Of a stretch of 57,905 bases of DNA, positions 16,364 through 25,681 are shown in pieces. The DNA lies in NCBI GenBank assembly GCA_046048135.1, contig JBJOGR010000045.1, positions 1 through 57,905 on the forward strand, written 5' to 3'. The notes under the pieces are model-generated. The model was given only the letters and a program-made list of their open reading frames with translations, was not told the origin of the DNA and did no database searches. Position 1 is the stretch's first letter, and each line of letters starts with the position of its first letter. Source of the DNA: ATZT02 sp046048135 (lineage in GTDB: Bacteria > Actinomycetota > Actinomycetes > S36-B12 > UBA5976). The position numbers and the translations under genes were made by a program.

Positions 16364-17095
16364 TTAATCCTTACCCCATAGCCAAACCCACGGATTTCTA
16401 AAACTTCCATTAACTAAAACTTCAAAATGTAAATGAGCTCCAAATGCTTTTCCAGAAGCACCTATATTTCCTATTCTTTGCCCAACATCTACTTCATCCC
16501 CTGGATTTACTCTTATGCGAGACAAATGTGCATATCGAGTAACTGCTCCGTCTGGATGTTTAATTTCAATTGTTCTTCCATATGAAGGACGCCAGCCTGT
16601 AAATAAAACTGTGCCAACTCTTGCGGCATAAACAGGATCACCATAGTTTCCATTGAAATCAGTTCCGGTGTGCCAACCTAAATCCCATATTCTTCCTCTT
16701 CTGCCGTAAGGAACTGAAATTCTTGCGCGAGCAGGATTAACTGTGTATTTAGCTCTTAGTGCTCTTCGCTCTGCTGCCTGTTTTGCTTTTTCAGCAGCAA
16801 TTCTTGCTTGTTCGCGCGCTGCAATTACTGCAGCTTGATCTTTAAATCTTTGAATTTTTTCAACTGTGGCAGGAGCACCTAATTTTGCAGTAATTGGTTT
16901 ATCAATAATTGGAAGTTCAGCAGCACCCACATCTTGATTTGCCACCGATAATTCTTGGGGTGCATCTGCAACAACTACTGGCTCACTGGATGCAGAAAAG
17001 TTAGATGGCAAAGCCATTGCAATAGTTAAACCAATTGCAACCACCAGGATTCCACCTGAGAGCCAACGATTATTTGGTGCTTTCAGTTTCATCAT
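16364..17095 (-). CDS. M23-family peptidoglycan endopeptidase, membrane-anchored
   Basis: 243 residues. There is one N-terminal membrane segment or signal (about residues 14-30), then a linker of ~90 residues with an Ala/Lys/Arg/Glu-rich, probably helical part (EQARIAAEKAKQAAERRALRAK), then the LytM/M23 domain. The zinc ligands are visible: HTGTD near 142-146 and HLHFE near 221-225. M23 enzymes cut peptide cross-links in the wall during growth and division; some are inactive scaffolds, but this one keeps its ligands. Either of two adjacent ATGs (17095, 17092) could start it. GTCACA/GTAACA repeats 23-37 bp upstream may be a regulator site. The stop abuts that of pcrA. Confidence 0.9.
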   Translation of the reverse strand: MMKLKAPNNRWLSGGILVVAIGLTIAMALPSNFSASSEPVVVADAPQELSVANQDVGAAELPIIDKPITAKLGAPATVEKIQRFKDQAAVIAAREQARIAAEKAKQAAERRALRAKYTVNPARARISVPYGRRGRIWDLGWHTGTDFNGNYGDPVYAARVGTVLFTGWRPSYGRTIEIKHPDGAVTRYAHLSRIRVNPGDEVDVGQRIGNIGASGKAFGAHLHFEVLVNGSFRNPWVWLWGKD

Positions 17096-17117
17096 CGTCT
17101 ACTCAACCATGCCAGAT

Positions 17118-17132
17118 GTCACATCCGTAACA
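17118..17132. promoter_or_regulatory. GTCACA-n3-GTAACA tandem repeat, possible MtrA-type site
   Basis: Two near-identical hexamers spaced 9 nt start to start, just upstream of the M23 peptidase. GTNAC-type direct repeats have been described for actinobacterial MtrA, whose targets include wall hydrolases, and mtrA is in this window. Assignment is tentative. Confidence 0.4.
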
Positions 17133-17177
17133 CATGGGGTTGGTGACTTATCTCATTTGCACTCAAGATTCAAAAGA

Positions 17178-17207
17178 TTGTTGGGGTTCAATAGGCTTAT
17201 CTAGGCT
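17178..17207 (+). promoter_or_regulatory. Promoter of sucCD
   Basis: -35 TTGTTG (17178-17183), 18-nt spacer, -10 TAGGCT (17202-17207). The TAGGCT element is repeated 10 bp upstream (17192-17197). The leader of about 27 nt contains AGGGAG, rather far (14 nt) from the GTG start. Confidence 0.5.
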
Positions 17208-17240
17208 TCAAAAAACTATTAGGGAGTTTGACAAAAAACC

Positions 17241-18419
17241 GTGGATTTATACGAGTATCAAGCAAAAGAATTATTTGCCTTAAATCAAATTTCTACACAA
17301 GTTGGAAAAGTTGTAACAACTGCAGATGATGCGAAAAAAGCTGCCGAAGAATTTAATAAACCAGTTGTTGTCAAAGCACAAGTTAAAACAGGCGGCAGAG
17401 GTAAAGCTGGTGGAGTAAAACTTGCAACAAATCCTGATGAAGCATATGAAAAAGCTAAAAATATTTTAGGTTTAGACATTAAGGGACATATTGTTAAAAA
17501 AGTTTTAATAACGCCTGCAGAAGATATTAAAGAAGAATATTATGTTTCATTTTTATTAGATAGAACTAATAGAACATTTTTAGCAATGGCCAGCGTGGCA
17601 GGTGGAATGGATATAGAAGAAGTTGCTGCAAAAACACCTGAAAAACTTGCAAAGATTTCAATAAATCCAATCACAGGTGTTGATAAAGATAAAGCAACTG
17701 AAATTGCTCAAAAAGCAGGTATTCCTTCAGATGTTTTAAATCCAGTTGCTGAATTGATAGAAAAAATGTGGAAAGCTTTTATGCAAGTTGATGCAACACT
17801 AATTGAAATTAATCCACTAGTTAGAACTAATGATGATCGAATAGTTGCTTTGGATGGAAAAGTAACTCTTGATGATAATGCTTTATTTAGACATCCAGAT
17901 TTTGAAAAATTTATTGACACAGCAAATGTTGATCCACTTGAAACTAGAGCAAAAGAAAAAGATTTAAATTACGTAAAACTTGATGGTTCTGTAGGAATTA
18001 TTGGAAATGGTGCAGGATTAGTCATGAGTACCCTCGACGTGGTTGCATACGCTGGTGAAAAATATGGCCAGGTCAAACCTGCAAACTTTTTAGATATTGG
18101 CGGAGGAGCTTCTGCTCAAGTTATGGCAGATGGTTTAGGAATAATTTTATCTGATCCATCAGTTAAGTCAGTTTTTGTAAATGTGTTTGGTGGAATTACA
18201 GCTTGCGATGCAGTTGCCAATGGAATTGTTCAAGCATTAGAAATTTTAAAGTCTGATACAACAATTCAATCAAGACCAATTGTGGTTCGTCTTGATGGAA
18301 ACAATGCGCAAGAAGGTTTAAGAATTCTAAAAAGTGCAAACATTGAAAATGTGGAAATAGTTGACACTATGGATGATGCAGCAGCAAAAGCTGCACAACT
18401 TGCAGCAGGAGTGAAGTAA
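17241..18419 (+). CDS. sucC: Succinyl-CoA synthetase, beta subunit
   Basis: 392 residues from GTG 17241. The N-terminal ATP-grasp begins MDLYEYQAKELF; the KAQVKTGGRGKAGGVK nucleotide-binding stretch is near residues 45-60. The C-terminal CoA-ligase domain has FLDIGGGASAQ and VFVNVFGGITACDAVANG. With SucD it forms succinyl-CoA synthetase, which makes ATP or GTP from succinyl-CoA in the TCA cycle. The stop overlaps the sucD start (TAATG). A promoter-like TTGTTG-18-TAGGCT lies upstream. Confidence 0.96.
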   Translation: MDLYEYQAKELFALNQISTQVGKVVTTADDAKKAAEEFNKPVVVKAQVKTGGRGKAGGVKLATNPDEAYEKAKNILGLDIKGHIVKKVLITPAEDIKEEYYVSFLLDRTNRTFLAMASVAGGMDIEEVAAKTPEKLAKISINPITGVDKDKATEIAQKAGIPSDVLNPVAELIEKMWKAFMQVDATLIEINPLVRTNDDRIVALDGKVTLDDNALFRHPDFEKFIDTANVDPLETRAKEKDLNYVKLDGSVGIIGNGAGLVMSTLDVVAYAGEKYGQVKPANFLDIGGGASAQVMADGLGIILSDPSVKSVFVNVFGGITACDAVANGIVQALEILKSDTTIQSRPIVVRLDGNNAQEGLRILKSANIENVEIVDTMDDAAAKAAQLAAGVK

Positions 18420-19297
18420 TGGCAATTTACTTAGATCAAAACAGCAAAGTAATTGTGCAAGGCATGACAGGTGCTGAAGGTAAAAAACATAGTGAGCGAA
18501 TGATCAAGTCAGGAACTCAAATTGTTGCAGGGGTAACTCCTGGCAAAGGTGGTCAAACTCTTGAGGTAGCTGGGAAAAATCTGCCTATCTTTAATTCAGT
18601 TAAAGAAGCAATGGATCAAACGGGTGCAAATGTTTCTGTGGTTTTTGTACCGCCAAAATTTGCCAAAGCTGCAGTAATAGAAGCTGTTGATGCTTTTATG
18701 CCACTAGTTGTTGTAATAACAGAAGGTATACCTGTTCATGACACAGCTAACTTTTTTGCTTATTCTCAAAAAGTTGGAAAAACAAGAATCATTGGTCCAA
18801 ATTGTCCAGGAATAATTTCACCAAGTTTAAGTAATGCAGGAATTATTCCAGCAGATATTACTAATAAAGGAATTATTGGTTTAGTTTCTAAATCAGGAAC
18901 GCTTACGTATCAAATGATGTATGAGTTAAGAGATTTAGGTTTTACTACAGCAATTGGAATCGGTGGCGATCCAATAATTGGCACTACTCACATTGACGCT
19001 TTGAGAGAGTTTGAAAAAGATCCTGATACAAAAGCAATTGTGATGATTGGTGAAATTGGTGGAGATGCTGAAGAAAGAGCAGCAGATTTTATTAAAGAAA
19101 ACATATCTAAACCCGTGGTTGCCTACGTTGCAGGTTTTACAGCCCCTGAAGGAAAAACTATGGGTCATGCTGGTGCGATTGTGTCTGGTTCCAGTGGCAC
19201 AGCAGAGGCTAAAAAAATTGCGTTAGAAAAAGTTGGAGTTAAAGTTGGTAAAACTCCAAGTGAAACTGCACTTTTATTACGCGCAGCCATAAAATAA
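18419..19297 (+). CDS. sucD: Succinyl-CoA synthetase, alpha subunit
   Basis: 292 residues, normal length. It has the CoA-binding Rossmann domain (VIVQGMTGAEGKKHSERM), GPNCPGIISP near 125, and the phosphohistidine region GHAGAIVSGSSGTAEAK with the catalytic His at about 252. It catalyses the phospho-His step of succinyl-CoA synthetase together with SucC. The ATG shares a base with the sucC stop, so translation is coupled. The DUF6350 gene follows 4 nt later, as in many Actinobacteria. Confidence 0.96.
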   Translation: MAIYLDQNSKVIVQGMTGAEGKKHSERMIKSGTQIVAGVTPGKGGQTLEVAGKNLPIFNSVKEAMDQTGANVSVVFVPPKFAKAAVIEAVDAFMPLVVVITEGIPVHDTANFFAYSQKVGKTRIIGPNCPGIISPSLSNAGIIPADITNKGIIGLVSKSGTLTYQMMYELRDLGFTTAIGIGGDPIIGTTHIDALREFEKDPDTKAIVMIGEIGGDAEERAADFIKENISKPVVAYVAGFTAPEGKTMGHAGAIVSGSSGTAEAKKIALEKVGVKVGKTPSETALLLRAAIK

Positions 19298-19301
19298 TTT
19301 T

Positions 19302-20495
19302 GTGGCTGACTCACCAGTTCAACGTCATAACGTTGTAGTTGCTGGATTATTAGTTACATTTTGGACTTTTTTAATAACTTTTGGATTATCTGTAACTTTA
19401 GTTTTTACAACTTGGATATTAGCTGGAGATAGATCAAGTTCTTTAACAGATGCTTTCAAAGTTGTGGTGTGGGGATTTTTAGCAATGCAAGGGGTTCCTC
19501 TAGTAATAAACTCTGTAACTTTATCTTTACCATTTCTTGGTTTTATTTTCATTACTTTGATTTCTTTATATAGATCATCTCGCTGGGCAATTAGATCGGC
19601 TTTACATGAGGAAATGAAAAGACCAACTCTAATTTCTCTATTAGTAGTAAGTGTTGCTTCAATTTCATATGTGATTGTTATTGCTTTATTAAGATTTGTA
19701 GTAAGTCCTGAAAATATTAATTGGTTAGAGGTGATGCTCAAACCTTCTGTAATGGTTATTTCAATGTCAATTTTGGCAGTTGGCACAGTTGGGGGAACAT
19801 GGTCTTTAATATTTGATGATTTAGACGAACCTATAAAGAAAATCATTAAATTGATATTCAGATTTAGTTTAATTATTTTAATAATTTCTATGATCTTAAT
19901 TTTGGTAGCAATTGCTTTTAATTATGAAAATATGCTTTTAATGCAATCGTCTCTTTTAGGTGGAGTTGTTGCCATCATTGCGGTCATTATTTCTGGAATT
20001 GGATGGTTTCCAAACTTTATTCTTTGGGCATGGGCTTTTTTAACTAATTCAACAATTGTTTTAGGAATTGGTTCAAGTATTAGTTTGAACTCTGTGACAA
20101 TTGCACAACTTCCTGCCTGGCCTTGGTTTGGCTTAATTCCAACAACTTTGCCAAGTTATTTGAAATATTTTTATTTCATCCCAATACTTTTTGGAGTATT
20201 GATGGCAATAAGTACAAGAAATAAGAATGTTGGTATTTGGATTGTTTCTGCTTTTTTTGTTTCTCTAGGAGTAGCTAGTGTTGTTTCATTATTAAGTTTT
20301 CTAAGTTCAGGATCTTTAGGAAGTAATCTTTTACTAAATTTTGGGGTTAGTTCTAGAGAAGTCTTTCAAAGAAGCATGATTTGGTTTTTGCTAGGAGAAG
20401 CAATTTTTATATCACTAATTTTGCTTTGGAATGGCGCAAAAAATAGAAATAAAATTGAAGATGATCTAGTAGATTCAAGTCTTACTCAAAGTTAA
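19302..20495 (+). CDS. DUF6350 (PerM-like) multi-pass membrane protein
   Basis: 397 residues from GTG 19302, with about ten hydrophobic helices and short loops. Position right after sucCD and before purH matches the DUF6350 family, called cell division protein PerM in mycobacteria. The conserved-looking patch ILWAWAFLTNSTIVLGIGSSISLNS near residue 235 is not a known catalytic motif. PerM is reported to affect divisome stability; whether this copy does so is inference. Identification rests on size, topology and synteny more than on residues. Confidence 0.75.
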   Translation: MADSPVQRHNVVVAGLLVTFWTFLITFGLSVTLVFTTWILAGDRSSSLTDAFKVVVWGFLAMQGVPLVINSVTLSLPFLGFIFITLISLYRSSRWAIRSALHEEMKRPTLISLLVVSVASISYVIVIALLRFVVSPENINWLEVMLKPSVMVISMSILAVGTVGGTWSLIFDDLDEPIKKIIKLIFRFSLIILIISMILILVAIAFNYENMLLMQSSLLGGVVAIIAVIISGIGWFPNFILWAWAFLTNSTIVLGIGSSISLNSVTIAQLPAWPWFGLIPTTLPSYLKYFYFIPILFGVLMAISTRNKNVGIWIVSAFFVSLGVASVVSLLSFLSSGSLGSNLLLNFGVSSREVFQRSMIWFLLGEAIFISLILLWNGAKNRNKIEDDLVDSSLTQS

Positions 20496-20583
20496 GACAC
20501 CTAATTTCTGTTTAAATCAACTGGTAGGTAGGCTTCCTATGACTAAAAAGTTAGCAAGCTTTTGAAGGGAAATTTTTACCACT

Positions 20584-22131
20584 ATGTCGAATAAGAAAAT
20601 AAACAGAGCTTTAATAAGTGTTTCGAACAAAGATGGTTTAGAAGATTTAGCAAAAGCACTGCACGGTAAAAATATTGAAATAGTCTCAACAGGCAAAACA
20701 GCTGAATTTATTTCTCAACTTAATATTCCAGTTACAAAAGTAAGTGAAGTCACCAATAGTGAAGAAATATTAGGAGGTAGAGTTAAAACTTTGCATCCAA
20801 ATATTCATGGCGCTATTTTGGTAGATAGAAATAATTCTCAACACAATCAAGAATTAGAAAAACTTAACGCAAAACCTTTTGATTTAATCGTAGTAAATCT
20901 TTATCCATTCCTAGATACAGTTTCATCTGGAGCAAATTTTGAAGACTGTATTGAACAAATAGATATTGGGGGAGTAGCACTGATCAGAGCTGCTGCAAAG
21001 AATTTTGAACATGTTGCAGTGATAGTTTCTCCAAATGAATATAAAAATCTAATTAACCAATTAGATTCAGGAGTTTCACGTGAACAAAGAATGCAATGGT
21101 CTGCACAGGCTTTCTCTCACACAGCCACTTATGACACTTTGATTGCTAGATGGTTTTCAAGAAAAGTAACTGATGAGCAAGATGCTCCTAAATGGGTTGG
21201 AGCTTCCTTTAAAAGAACTCAAATTTTGAGATACGGAGAAAATCCGCATCAAACTGCTGCTTTGTATTCGGGAATAAGTTCTGAAAAAGGTATAGCACAG
21301 GCTAAACAACTTGCTGGTAAAGAAATGTCTTACAACAATTTTATTGATGCAGATGCAGCCAGAAATGCTGCATTCGATCATGTTGAGCCTTGCGCAGTGA
21401 TTATTAAACACGCCAATCCATGTGGACTTGCTATAGCTAACGACTTATCTTCTGCTTTTGAAAAAGCTTTAGCCACAGATCCTATTTCTGCTTTTGGTGG
21501 CGTCATTGGAACAAATAGAAAAGTTGATATAAAAACAGCAAATTTAATAAACGAAGTTTTCACAGAAGTTATTGTTGCTCCATCATTTGATGAAGATGCA
21601 TTAGAAATATTAAAACAAAAGAGCAACTTAAGAATTTTACAAATTTCAGGGCCCCACATGGGTAAGCGAGTTGAATGGAGAACCGTTTCTGGTGGGGTTT
21701 TGATGCAAACTGTTGATGATGTTGAAAGTTATGGTGATGATCCTGACGAATGGAAATTAGTTTCAGGAACAAAACCAAATGAAAATGTATTAAAAGATTT
21801 AGAATTTGCTTGGAGAAGTGTAAGAGCTCCAAAATCAAATGCAATAGTTTTAGCTAAAGATGGTGCGATGGTCGGAGTTGGGATGGGCCAAGTAAATAGA
21901 GTTTCAGCGGCAAAATTAGCAGTAGATGGGGCAAAAGAAAGATCAAAAAATAGCGTTGCAGCAAGTGATGCATTTTTCCCATTTGCAGATGCATTAGAAG
22001 TTTTAATAAAAGCAGGTGTTAGCGCCGTAGTTCATCCTGGTGGATCAAAAAATGATGAAGAAGTAATTGCGCTTGCAAAAAATGCAGGTATAACAATGTA
22101 TTTAACTGGAGTTAGACATTTTTCTCATTGA
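20584..22131 (+). CDS. purH: Bifunctional AICAR transformylase/IMP cyclohydrolase
   Basis: 515 residues. The N-terminal MGS-like cyclohydrolase domain shows ALISVSNKDGLEDLA, IVSTGKTAEF and GGRVKTLHPNIHGAIL (near 62-77). The C-terminal AICAR transformylase domain has LRYGENPHQTAAL near 217 and the catalytic KHANPCG near 277-283. It does the last two steps of IMP synthesis. In related Actinobacteria purN sits just before purH; here an 88-nt spacer without purN follows DUF6350. TAGGCT at 20529-20534 may be its -10. Its TGA overlaps the likely ATT start of the next gene. Confidence 0.96.
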   Translation: MSNKKINRALISVSNKDGLEDLAKALHGKNIEIVSTGKTAEFISQLNIPVTKVSEVTNSEEILGGRVKTLHPNIHGAILVDRNNSQHNQELEKLNAKPFDLIVVNLYPFLDTVSSGANFEDCIEQIDIGGVALIRAAAKNFEHVAVIVSPNEYKNLINQLDSGVSREQRMQWSAQAFSHTATYDTLIARWFSRKVTDEQDAPKWVGASFKRTQILRYGENPHQTAALYSGISSEKGIAQAKQLAGKEMSYNNFIDADAARNAAFDHVEPCAVIIKHANPCGLAIANDLSSAFEKALATDPISAFGGVIGTNRKVDIKTANLINEVFTEVIVAPSFDEDALEILKQKSNLRILQISGPHMGKRVEWRTVSGGVLMQTVDDVESYGDDPDEWKLVSGTKPNENVLKDLEFAWRSVRAPKSNAIVLAKDGAMVGVGMGQVNRVSAAKLAVDGAKERSKNSVAASDAFFPFADALEVLIKAGVSAVVHPGGSKNDEEVIALAKNAGITMYLTGVRHFSH

Positions 22132-23041
22132 GAAAGCAAGTGTCCCACTTTCAATAACACTTGCCTTTGTTGCTGGAGTTGCTGCGACTTTGCAAGCTGG
22201 AGTTAGTGGTCAATTGGCGCATGAATTAAATGATGGAATTATGGCCGCCTTAATTTCAAATATTGGTGGCACAATATTTATGAGTTTATTTTTACTTAAT
22301 TCAGAAGTTAGAAAAAAGTTTAAGAAACTGTTTAAGTTGGTAAAAGATAAAAAGTTTGCTAAATGGCAACTCCTGGGAGGAATTGCTGGAGCAGTTTATA
22401 TTTCAACTGCATCAAGTACGGTAAGTATTATTGGGACAGGTTTATTCACAGTTGTGTTAGTTGCATCGCAAAATATAAGTGGAATTTTTGTTGATAAATT
22501 CGGATTTAGTTCTGGTAAAAAAAGAAGAATCACTAAAAAAAGACTTTTAGCGATGTCAATTGGTATTTTGGCAGTATTTTTCTCAGTATCAGAATTTAAC
22601 GGAAAAATATTATGGATTCCAATATTTGCAGTAGTAGTTGCAGGTTTAGCAGTAACTCTGCAATTTGCTTTAAATGCTCGAGTAACAAAAGCGGCTAATT
22701 CTCAAGTTTCAGCTTTTATAAACTTTCCAATGTCTATGCTTGCTGTAACAATTGCTTTAATTTTTATGAATCTATTTGGTAAAGATTGGACTAGTTGGCC
22801 AAGCCAATGGTGGCTTTATTCTGCAGGAATTCTTGGCGCCATTGTGGTTTATTTAGCGGCTGCAGTTGTCAGAACTTTAGGTGTTTTACTTTTTAGTCTG
22901 GCATCAGTAGCAGGTCAACTAATAACTTCTATTTCCTTAGATGTGCTTATGCCAAATGCCAACATAAATGTAGGGTGGGCACTAATTTTTGGAGCAGCAT
23001 TGATGCTATTTGCTGTCTATCTTGCAAGTGATTTAAGGTAG
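22127..23041 (+). CDS. DMT-family (YdcZ/DUF606-like) membrane transporter, non-standard start
   Basis: Membrane protein with about ten hydrophobic helices in two similar halves; the openings LAFVAGVAATLQAGVSGQL and FAVVVAGLAVTLQFALNARV are alike, as in the DUF606/DMT family of about 300 residues. The first ATG/GTG/TTG in frame is TTG 22190, which would cut off the first half of helix 1. The frame is open further up, and ATT 22127 overlaps the purH stop as ATTGA, giving 304 residues and a complete first helix. I therefore propose an ATT start, with TTG 22190 as the conservative alternative. Substrate unknown. It occupies the place where folD often lies in relatives. Confidence 0.78.
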   Translation: MEKASVPLSITLAFVAGVAATLQAGVSGQLAHELNDGIMAALISNIGGTIFMSLFLLNSEVRKKFKKLFKLVKDKKFAKWQLLGGIAGAVYISTASSTVSIIGTGLFTVVLVASQNISGIFVDKFGFSSGKKRRITKKRLLAMSIGILAVFFSVSEFNGKILWIPIFAVVVAGLAVTLQFALNARVTKAANSQVSAFINFPMSMLAVTIALIFMNLFGKDWTSWPSQWWLYSAGILGAIVVYLAAAVVRTLGVLLFSLASVAGQLITSISLDVLMPNANINVGWALIFGAALMLFAVYLASDLR

Positions 23042-23050
23042 TGTGAATTT

Positions 23051-23401
23051 ATGCCTGCGACTAATCCAGCATCCAATTCTGAAAATAGAAATTTAAGAGC
23101 AATCTCAAATAATGAAGTTGAAATAAAAGTAAATCGTTGGCAAAAATTATTTAGAAGGCAATGGCCAACTTTATTGCCAATGACTATTGCAATTTTGGGA
23201 ATATTTCTTGCTACTCAAATGATTTTTCGCGTTGGAGTTTTAGTCTTTTCATTTGGAGTAACAGTAGCTGCAGTGTTACGTGCATCACTTCCAAGATTTT
23301 CACTTGGCTGGCTTTATGTGCGTACCAAATGGATTGATGTAACAGTTTTAACATTTTTTTCAGTTTTCTTAATAATTCTTTCTATAGTTGTGCCCTCATA
23401 A
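23051..23401 (+). CDS. DUF3017 membrane protein
   Basis: 116 residues: a ~35-residue polar N-terminus, then three hydrophobic helices (about 41-58, 61-80 and 93-115). Size, topology and position directly before mdh fit DUF3017, an actinobacterial family usually found between folD and mdh. Function unknown. It starts 9 nt after the DMT transporter and is probably cotranscribed. Confidence 0.8.
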   Translation: MPATNPASNSENRNLRAISNNEVEIKVNRWQKLFRRQWPTLLPMTIAILGIFLATQMIFRVGVLVFSFGVTVAAVLRASLPRFSLGWLYVRTKWIDVTVLTFFSVFLIILSIVVPS

Positions 23402-23471
23402 AATCACGCCTTTTATCCTTACTAGAATTATCTTTAGAATTTAAATTATTTTGAAGGGTTTGTGATAAATC

Positions 23472-24428
23472 TTGGCTAGATCCGGCAAAGTCTCAGTTAT
23501 TGGAGCAGGTTTCTATGGCTCAACTACAGCAATGCGTTTAGCAGAATATGACATTTTTGAAACAGTTGTTTTAACTGATGTGGTTGAAGGTAAAGCCGAA
23601 GGTTTAGCACTGGATATGAATCAATCACGACCAATTCAAAACTTTGAAACTAAAATTGTTGGACAAACAACATTGCCTGATGGCAGTGGTTATGAAGCGA
23701 TAAAAGATTCTTCAATAGTGGTAATAACTGCAGGACTTCCAAGAAAACCTGGCATGAGCAGAATGGATTTAATTGAAACTAATGCCAAAATAGTTCGACA
23801 AGTTTCAGAAAATATTGCTAAACATGCACCAAATTCTGTCGTAATTGTTGTTTCGAATCCTCTTGATGAAATGACGGCTCTTGCACAAATTGCAACTGGA
23901 TTTTCAAAAAATAAAGTTATGGGTCAAGCTGGAATGTTAGATACCGCCAGATTTTCTTACTTCGTTGCAGAAAAAACTGGATCAATGATTAGTGAAGTTA
24001 AAACCCTAACTTTGGGATCGCACGGAGAAACTATGGTTCCAGTTCCAAGTCAATCAAGTGTCAAAGGTAAATCACTCAGTGAAGTATTACCAAAAGAAGA
24101 AATAGATAAATTAGTAGAACGCACAAGAAATGGTGGGGCAGAAGTTGTTGCGTTATTAAAAACAGGATCTGCATATTATGCACCAAGTGCAGCTGCTGCA
24201 GAAATGGCAAAAGCGGTAGCTACGAATTCAAATAAAGTTATGCCAGTTTGTGCCTGGGTTGATGGCGAATATGGAATTAATGGTGTTTATTTAGGAGTTG
24301 AAGCACAACTTGGTTCAAACGGAATAAATAAAGTAGTTGAAACAAAGTTAACAGATGAAGAATCAGCTGCATTAAAAGTTGCGGCAGAAGCAGTTAGAAC
24401 TAAACAAGCAGACGTCAAGAATCTCTAA
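23472..24428 (+). CDS. mdh: Malate dehydrogenase (LDH-like type)
   Basis: 318 residues from a TTG start. NAD-binding VSVIGAGFYGST lies at residues 8-19, with Asp36 (LTD) marking NAD preference. Substrate-site arginines fall in GLPRKPGMSRMDL (near 91-102), VVSNPLDEMT is near 130, and the catalytic His in LGSHGETMVPVPS is near 180. Length and the RKPGMSR loop (Arg at the discriminating position) favour malate over lactate. It oxidises malate to oxaloacetate in the TCA cycle and is followed 9 nt later by icd. Confidence 0.94.
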   Translation: MARSGKVSVIGAGFYGSTTAMRLAEYDIFETVVLTDVVEGKAEGLALDMNQSRPIQNFETKIVGQTTLPDGSGYEAIKDSSIVVITAGLPRKPGMSRMDLIETNAKIVRQVSENIAKHAPNSVVIVVSNPLDEMTALAQIATGFSKNKVMGQAGMLDTARFSYFVAEKTGSMISEVKTLTLGSHGETMVPVPSQSSVKGKSLSEVLPKEEIDKLVERTRNGGAEVVALLKTGSAYYAPSAAAAEMAKAVATNSNKVMPVCAWVDGEYGINGVYLGVEAQLGSNGINKVVETKLTDEESAALKVAAEAVRTKQADVKNL

Positions 24429-24437
24429 GGGAAAAAA

Positions 24438-25649
24438 ATGGCAAAAATTAAGGTAGCAAATCCAGTTGTTGAATTAGATGGCGACGAAATGACTCGCATT
24501 ATTTGGCAATTTATTAAAGATGAATTAATTTTGCCTTATTTAGATGTCAATTTAGAATATTACGATTTAAGCATCGAACATAGAGATAAAACAGATGATC
24601 AAGTAACAATTGATTCTGCCAATGCTATTAAAAAACACGGAGTTGGCGTAAAGTGCGCAACTATTACTCCTGATGAAGCAAGAGTTAAAGAATTTGGTTT
24701 AAAGAAAATGTGGAAATCCCCCAATGGAACAATTAGAAATATTTTAGGTGGAGTAATTTTTCGTGAACCAATTATTATTTCTAACATTCCAAGACTTGTA
24801 CCAAGTTGGACTAAACCAATTGTGATTGGTCGTCATGCTCATGGAGATCAATACAAGGCAACTGATTTTGTAGTACCTGGTCCTGGAAAAGTTACGATGA
24901 CTTATCAACCAGAAGACGGTTCAAAACCAATGGAATTTGAAGTCGCAAATTTCAAAGAACCTGGTGTTGCTATGGGTATGTATAACTTTGATGACAGCAT
25001 AAAAGATTTTGCTCGGGCTTCTTTTAGATATGGTTTGTCAAGAAATTATCCTGTTTATTTATCAACAAAAAATACAATTTTAAAAGCTTATGATGGCAGA
25101 TTCAAAGACATCTTTGCAGAGATTTATGAAAACGAATTCAAGAAAGAATTTGAACAAAATGGATTAACTTACGAACATCGACTAATAGATGACATGGTTG
25201 CTACAGCTTTGAAGTGGAGTGGTGGTTATGTATGGGCTTGTAAAAATTATGATGGGGATGTTCAAAGTGACACCGTTGCACAAGGTTTTGGTTCCTTAGG
25301 TTTAATGACAAGTGTTTTAATGACCCCAGATGGCAAAATAGTTGAATCAGAAGCAGCACATGGAACTGTGACAAGACATTACAGAAAATATCAGGCAGGT
25401 CAGCCAACTTCAACAAATCCAATTGCTTCTATTTTTGCATGGACTGGTGGATTAAAACATCGTGGCAATTTAGATAACAATAAAGAACTAATTGGTTTTG
25501 CAAATAAACTTGAACAAGCATGTATTAAAACTGTGGAATCAGGTTTGATGACAAAGGATTTGGCAAGATTGATCAGTCCTGAGCAAGCTTGGGCAACAAC
25601 TGAGGAATATTTGGCTGGTATTAAGCGCCAATTAGACTCAAGCCTTTAA
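24438..25649 (+). CDS. icd: NADP-dependent isocitrate dehydrogenase (homodimeric, eukaryote-like type)
   Basis: 403 residues. The N-terminus VANPVVELDGDEMTRIIW and the SPNGTIRNILGGVIFREP segment (substrate Ser/Asn/Arg, near 94-111) are typical of the dimeric ~45-kDa class, not the E. coli or monomeric 80-kDa types. Metal-binding DDMVA lies near 251, and the C-terminal AAHGTVTRHYR loop (near 308) is the NADP-selecting region. It converts isocitrate to 2-oxoglutarate. A good AAGGG ribosome site precedes the ATG. Paired with mdh here, next to sucCD and sdh. Confidence 0.96.
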   Translation: MAKIKVANPVVELDGDEMTRIIWQFIKDELILPYLDVNLEYYDLSIEHRDKTDDQVTIDSANAIKKHGVGVKCATITPDEARVKEFGLKKMWKSPNGTIRNILGGVIFREPIIISNIPRLVPSWTKPIVIGRHAHGDQYKATDFVVPGPGKVTMTYQPEDGSKPMEFEVANFKEPGVAMGMYNFDDSIKDFARASFRYGLSRNYPVYLSTKNTILKAYDGRFKDIFAEIYENEFKKEFEQNGLTYEHRLIDDMVATALKWSGGYVWACKNYDGDVQSDTVAQGFGSLGLMTSVLMTPDGKIVESEAAHGTVTRHYRKYQAGQPTSTNPIASIFAWTGGLKHRGNLDNNKELIGFANKLEQACIKTVESGLMTKDLARLISPEQAWATTEEYLAGIKRQLDSSL

Positions 25650-25681
25650 GAGAAAAATAACTTAGGTAGTATTAAAAAAAT

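Noticed and set aside
17096..17240. c-di-AMP (ydaO) riboswitch before the M23 peptidase
   Set aside because: Such leaders occur before actinobacterial wall hydrolases, but the conserved ydaO sequence blocks are absent and the gap is short.
22190..22192. TTG as start of the DMT transporter
   Set aside because: It would remove most of the first membrane helix; the upstream open frame encodes a matching hydrophobic start. Kept only as an alternative.
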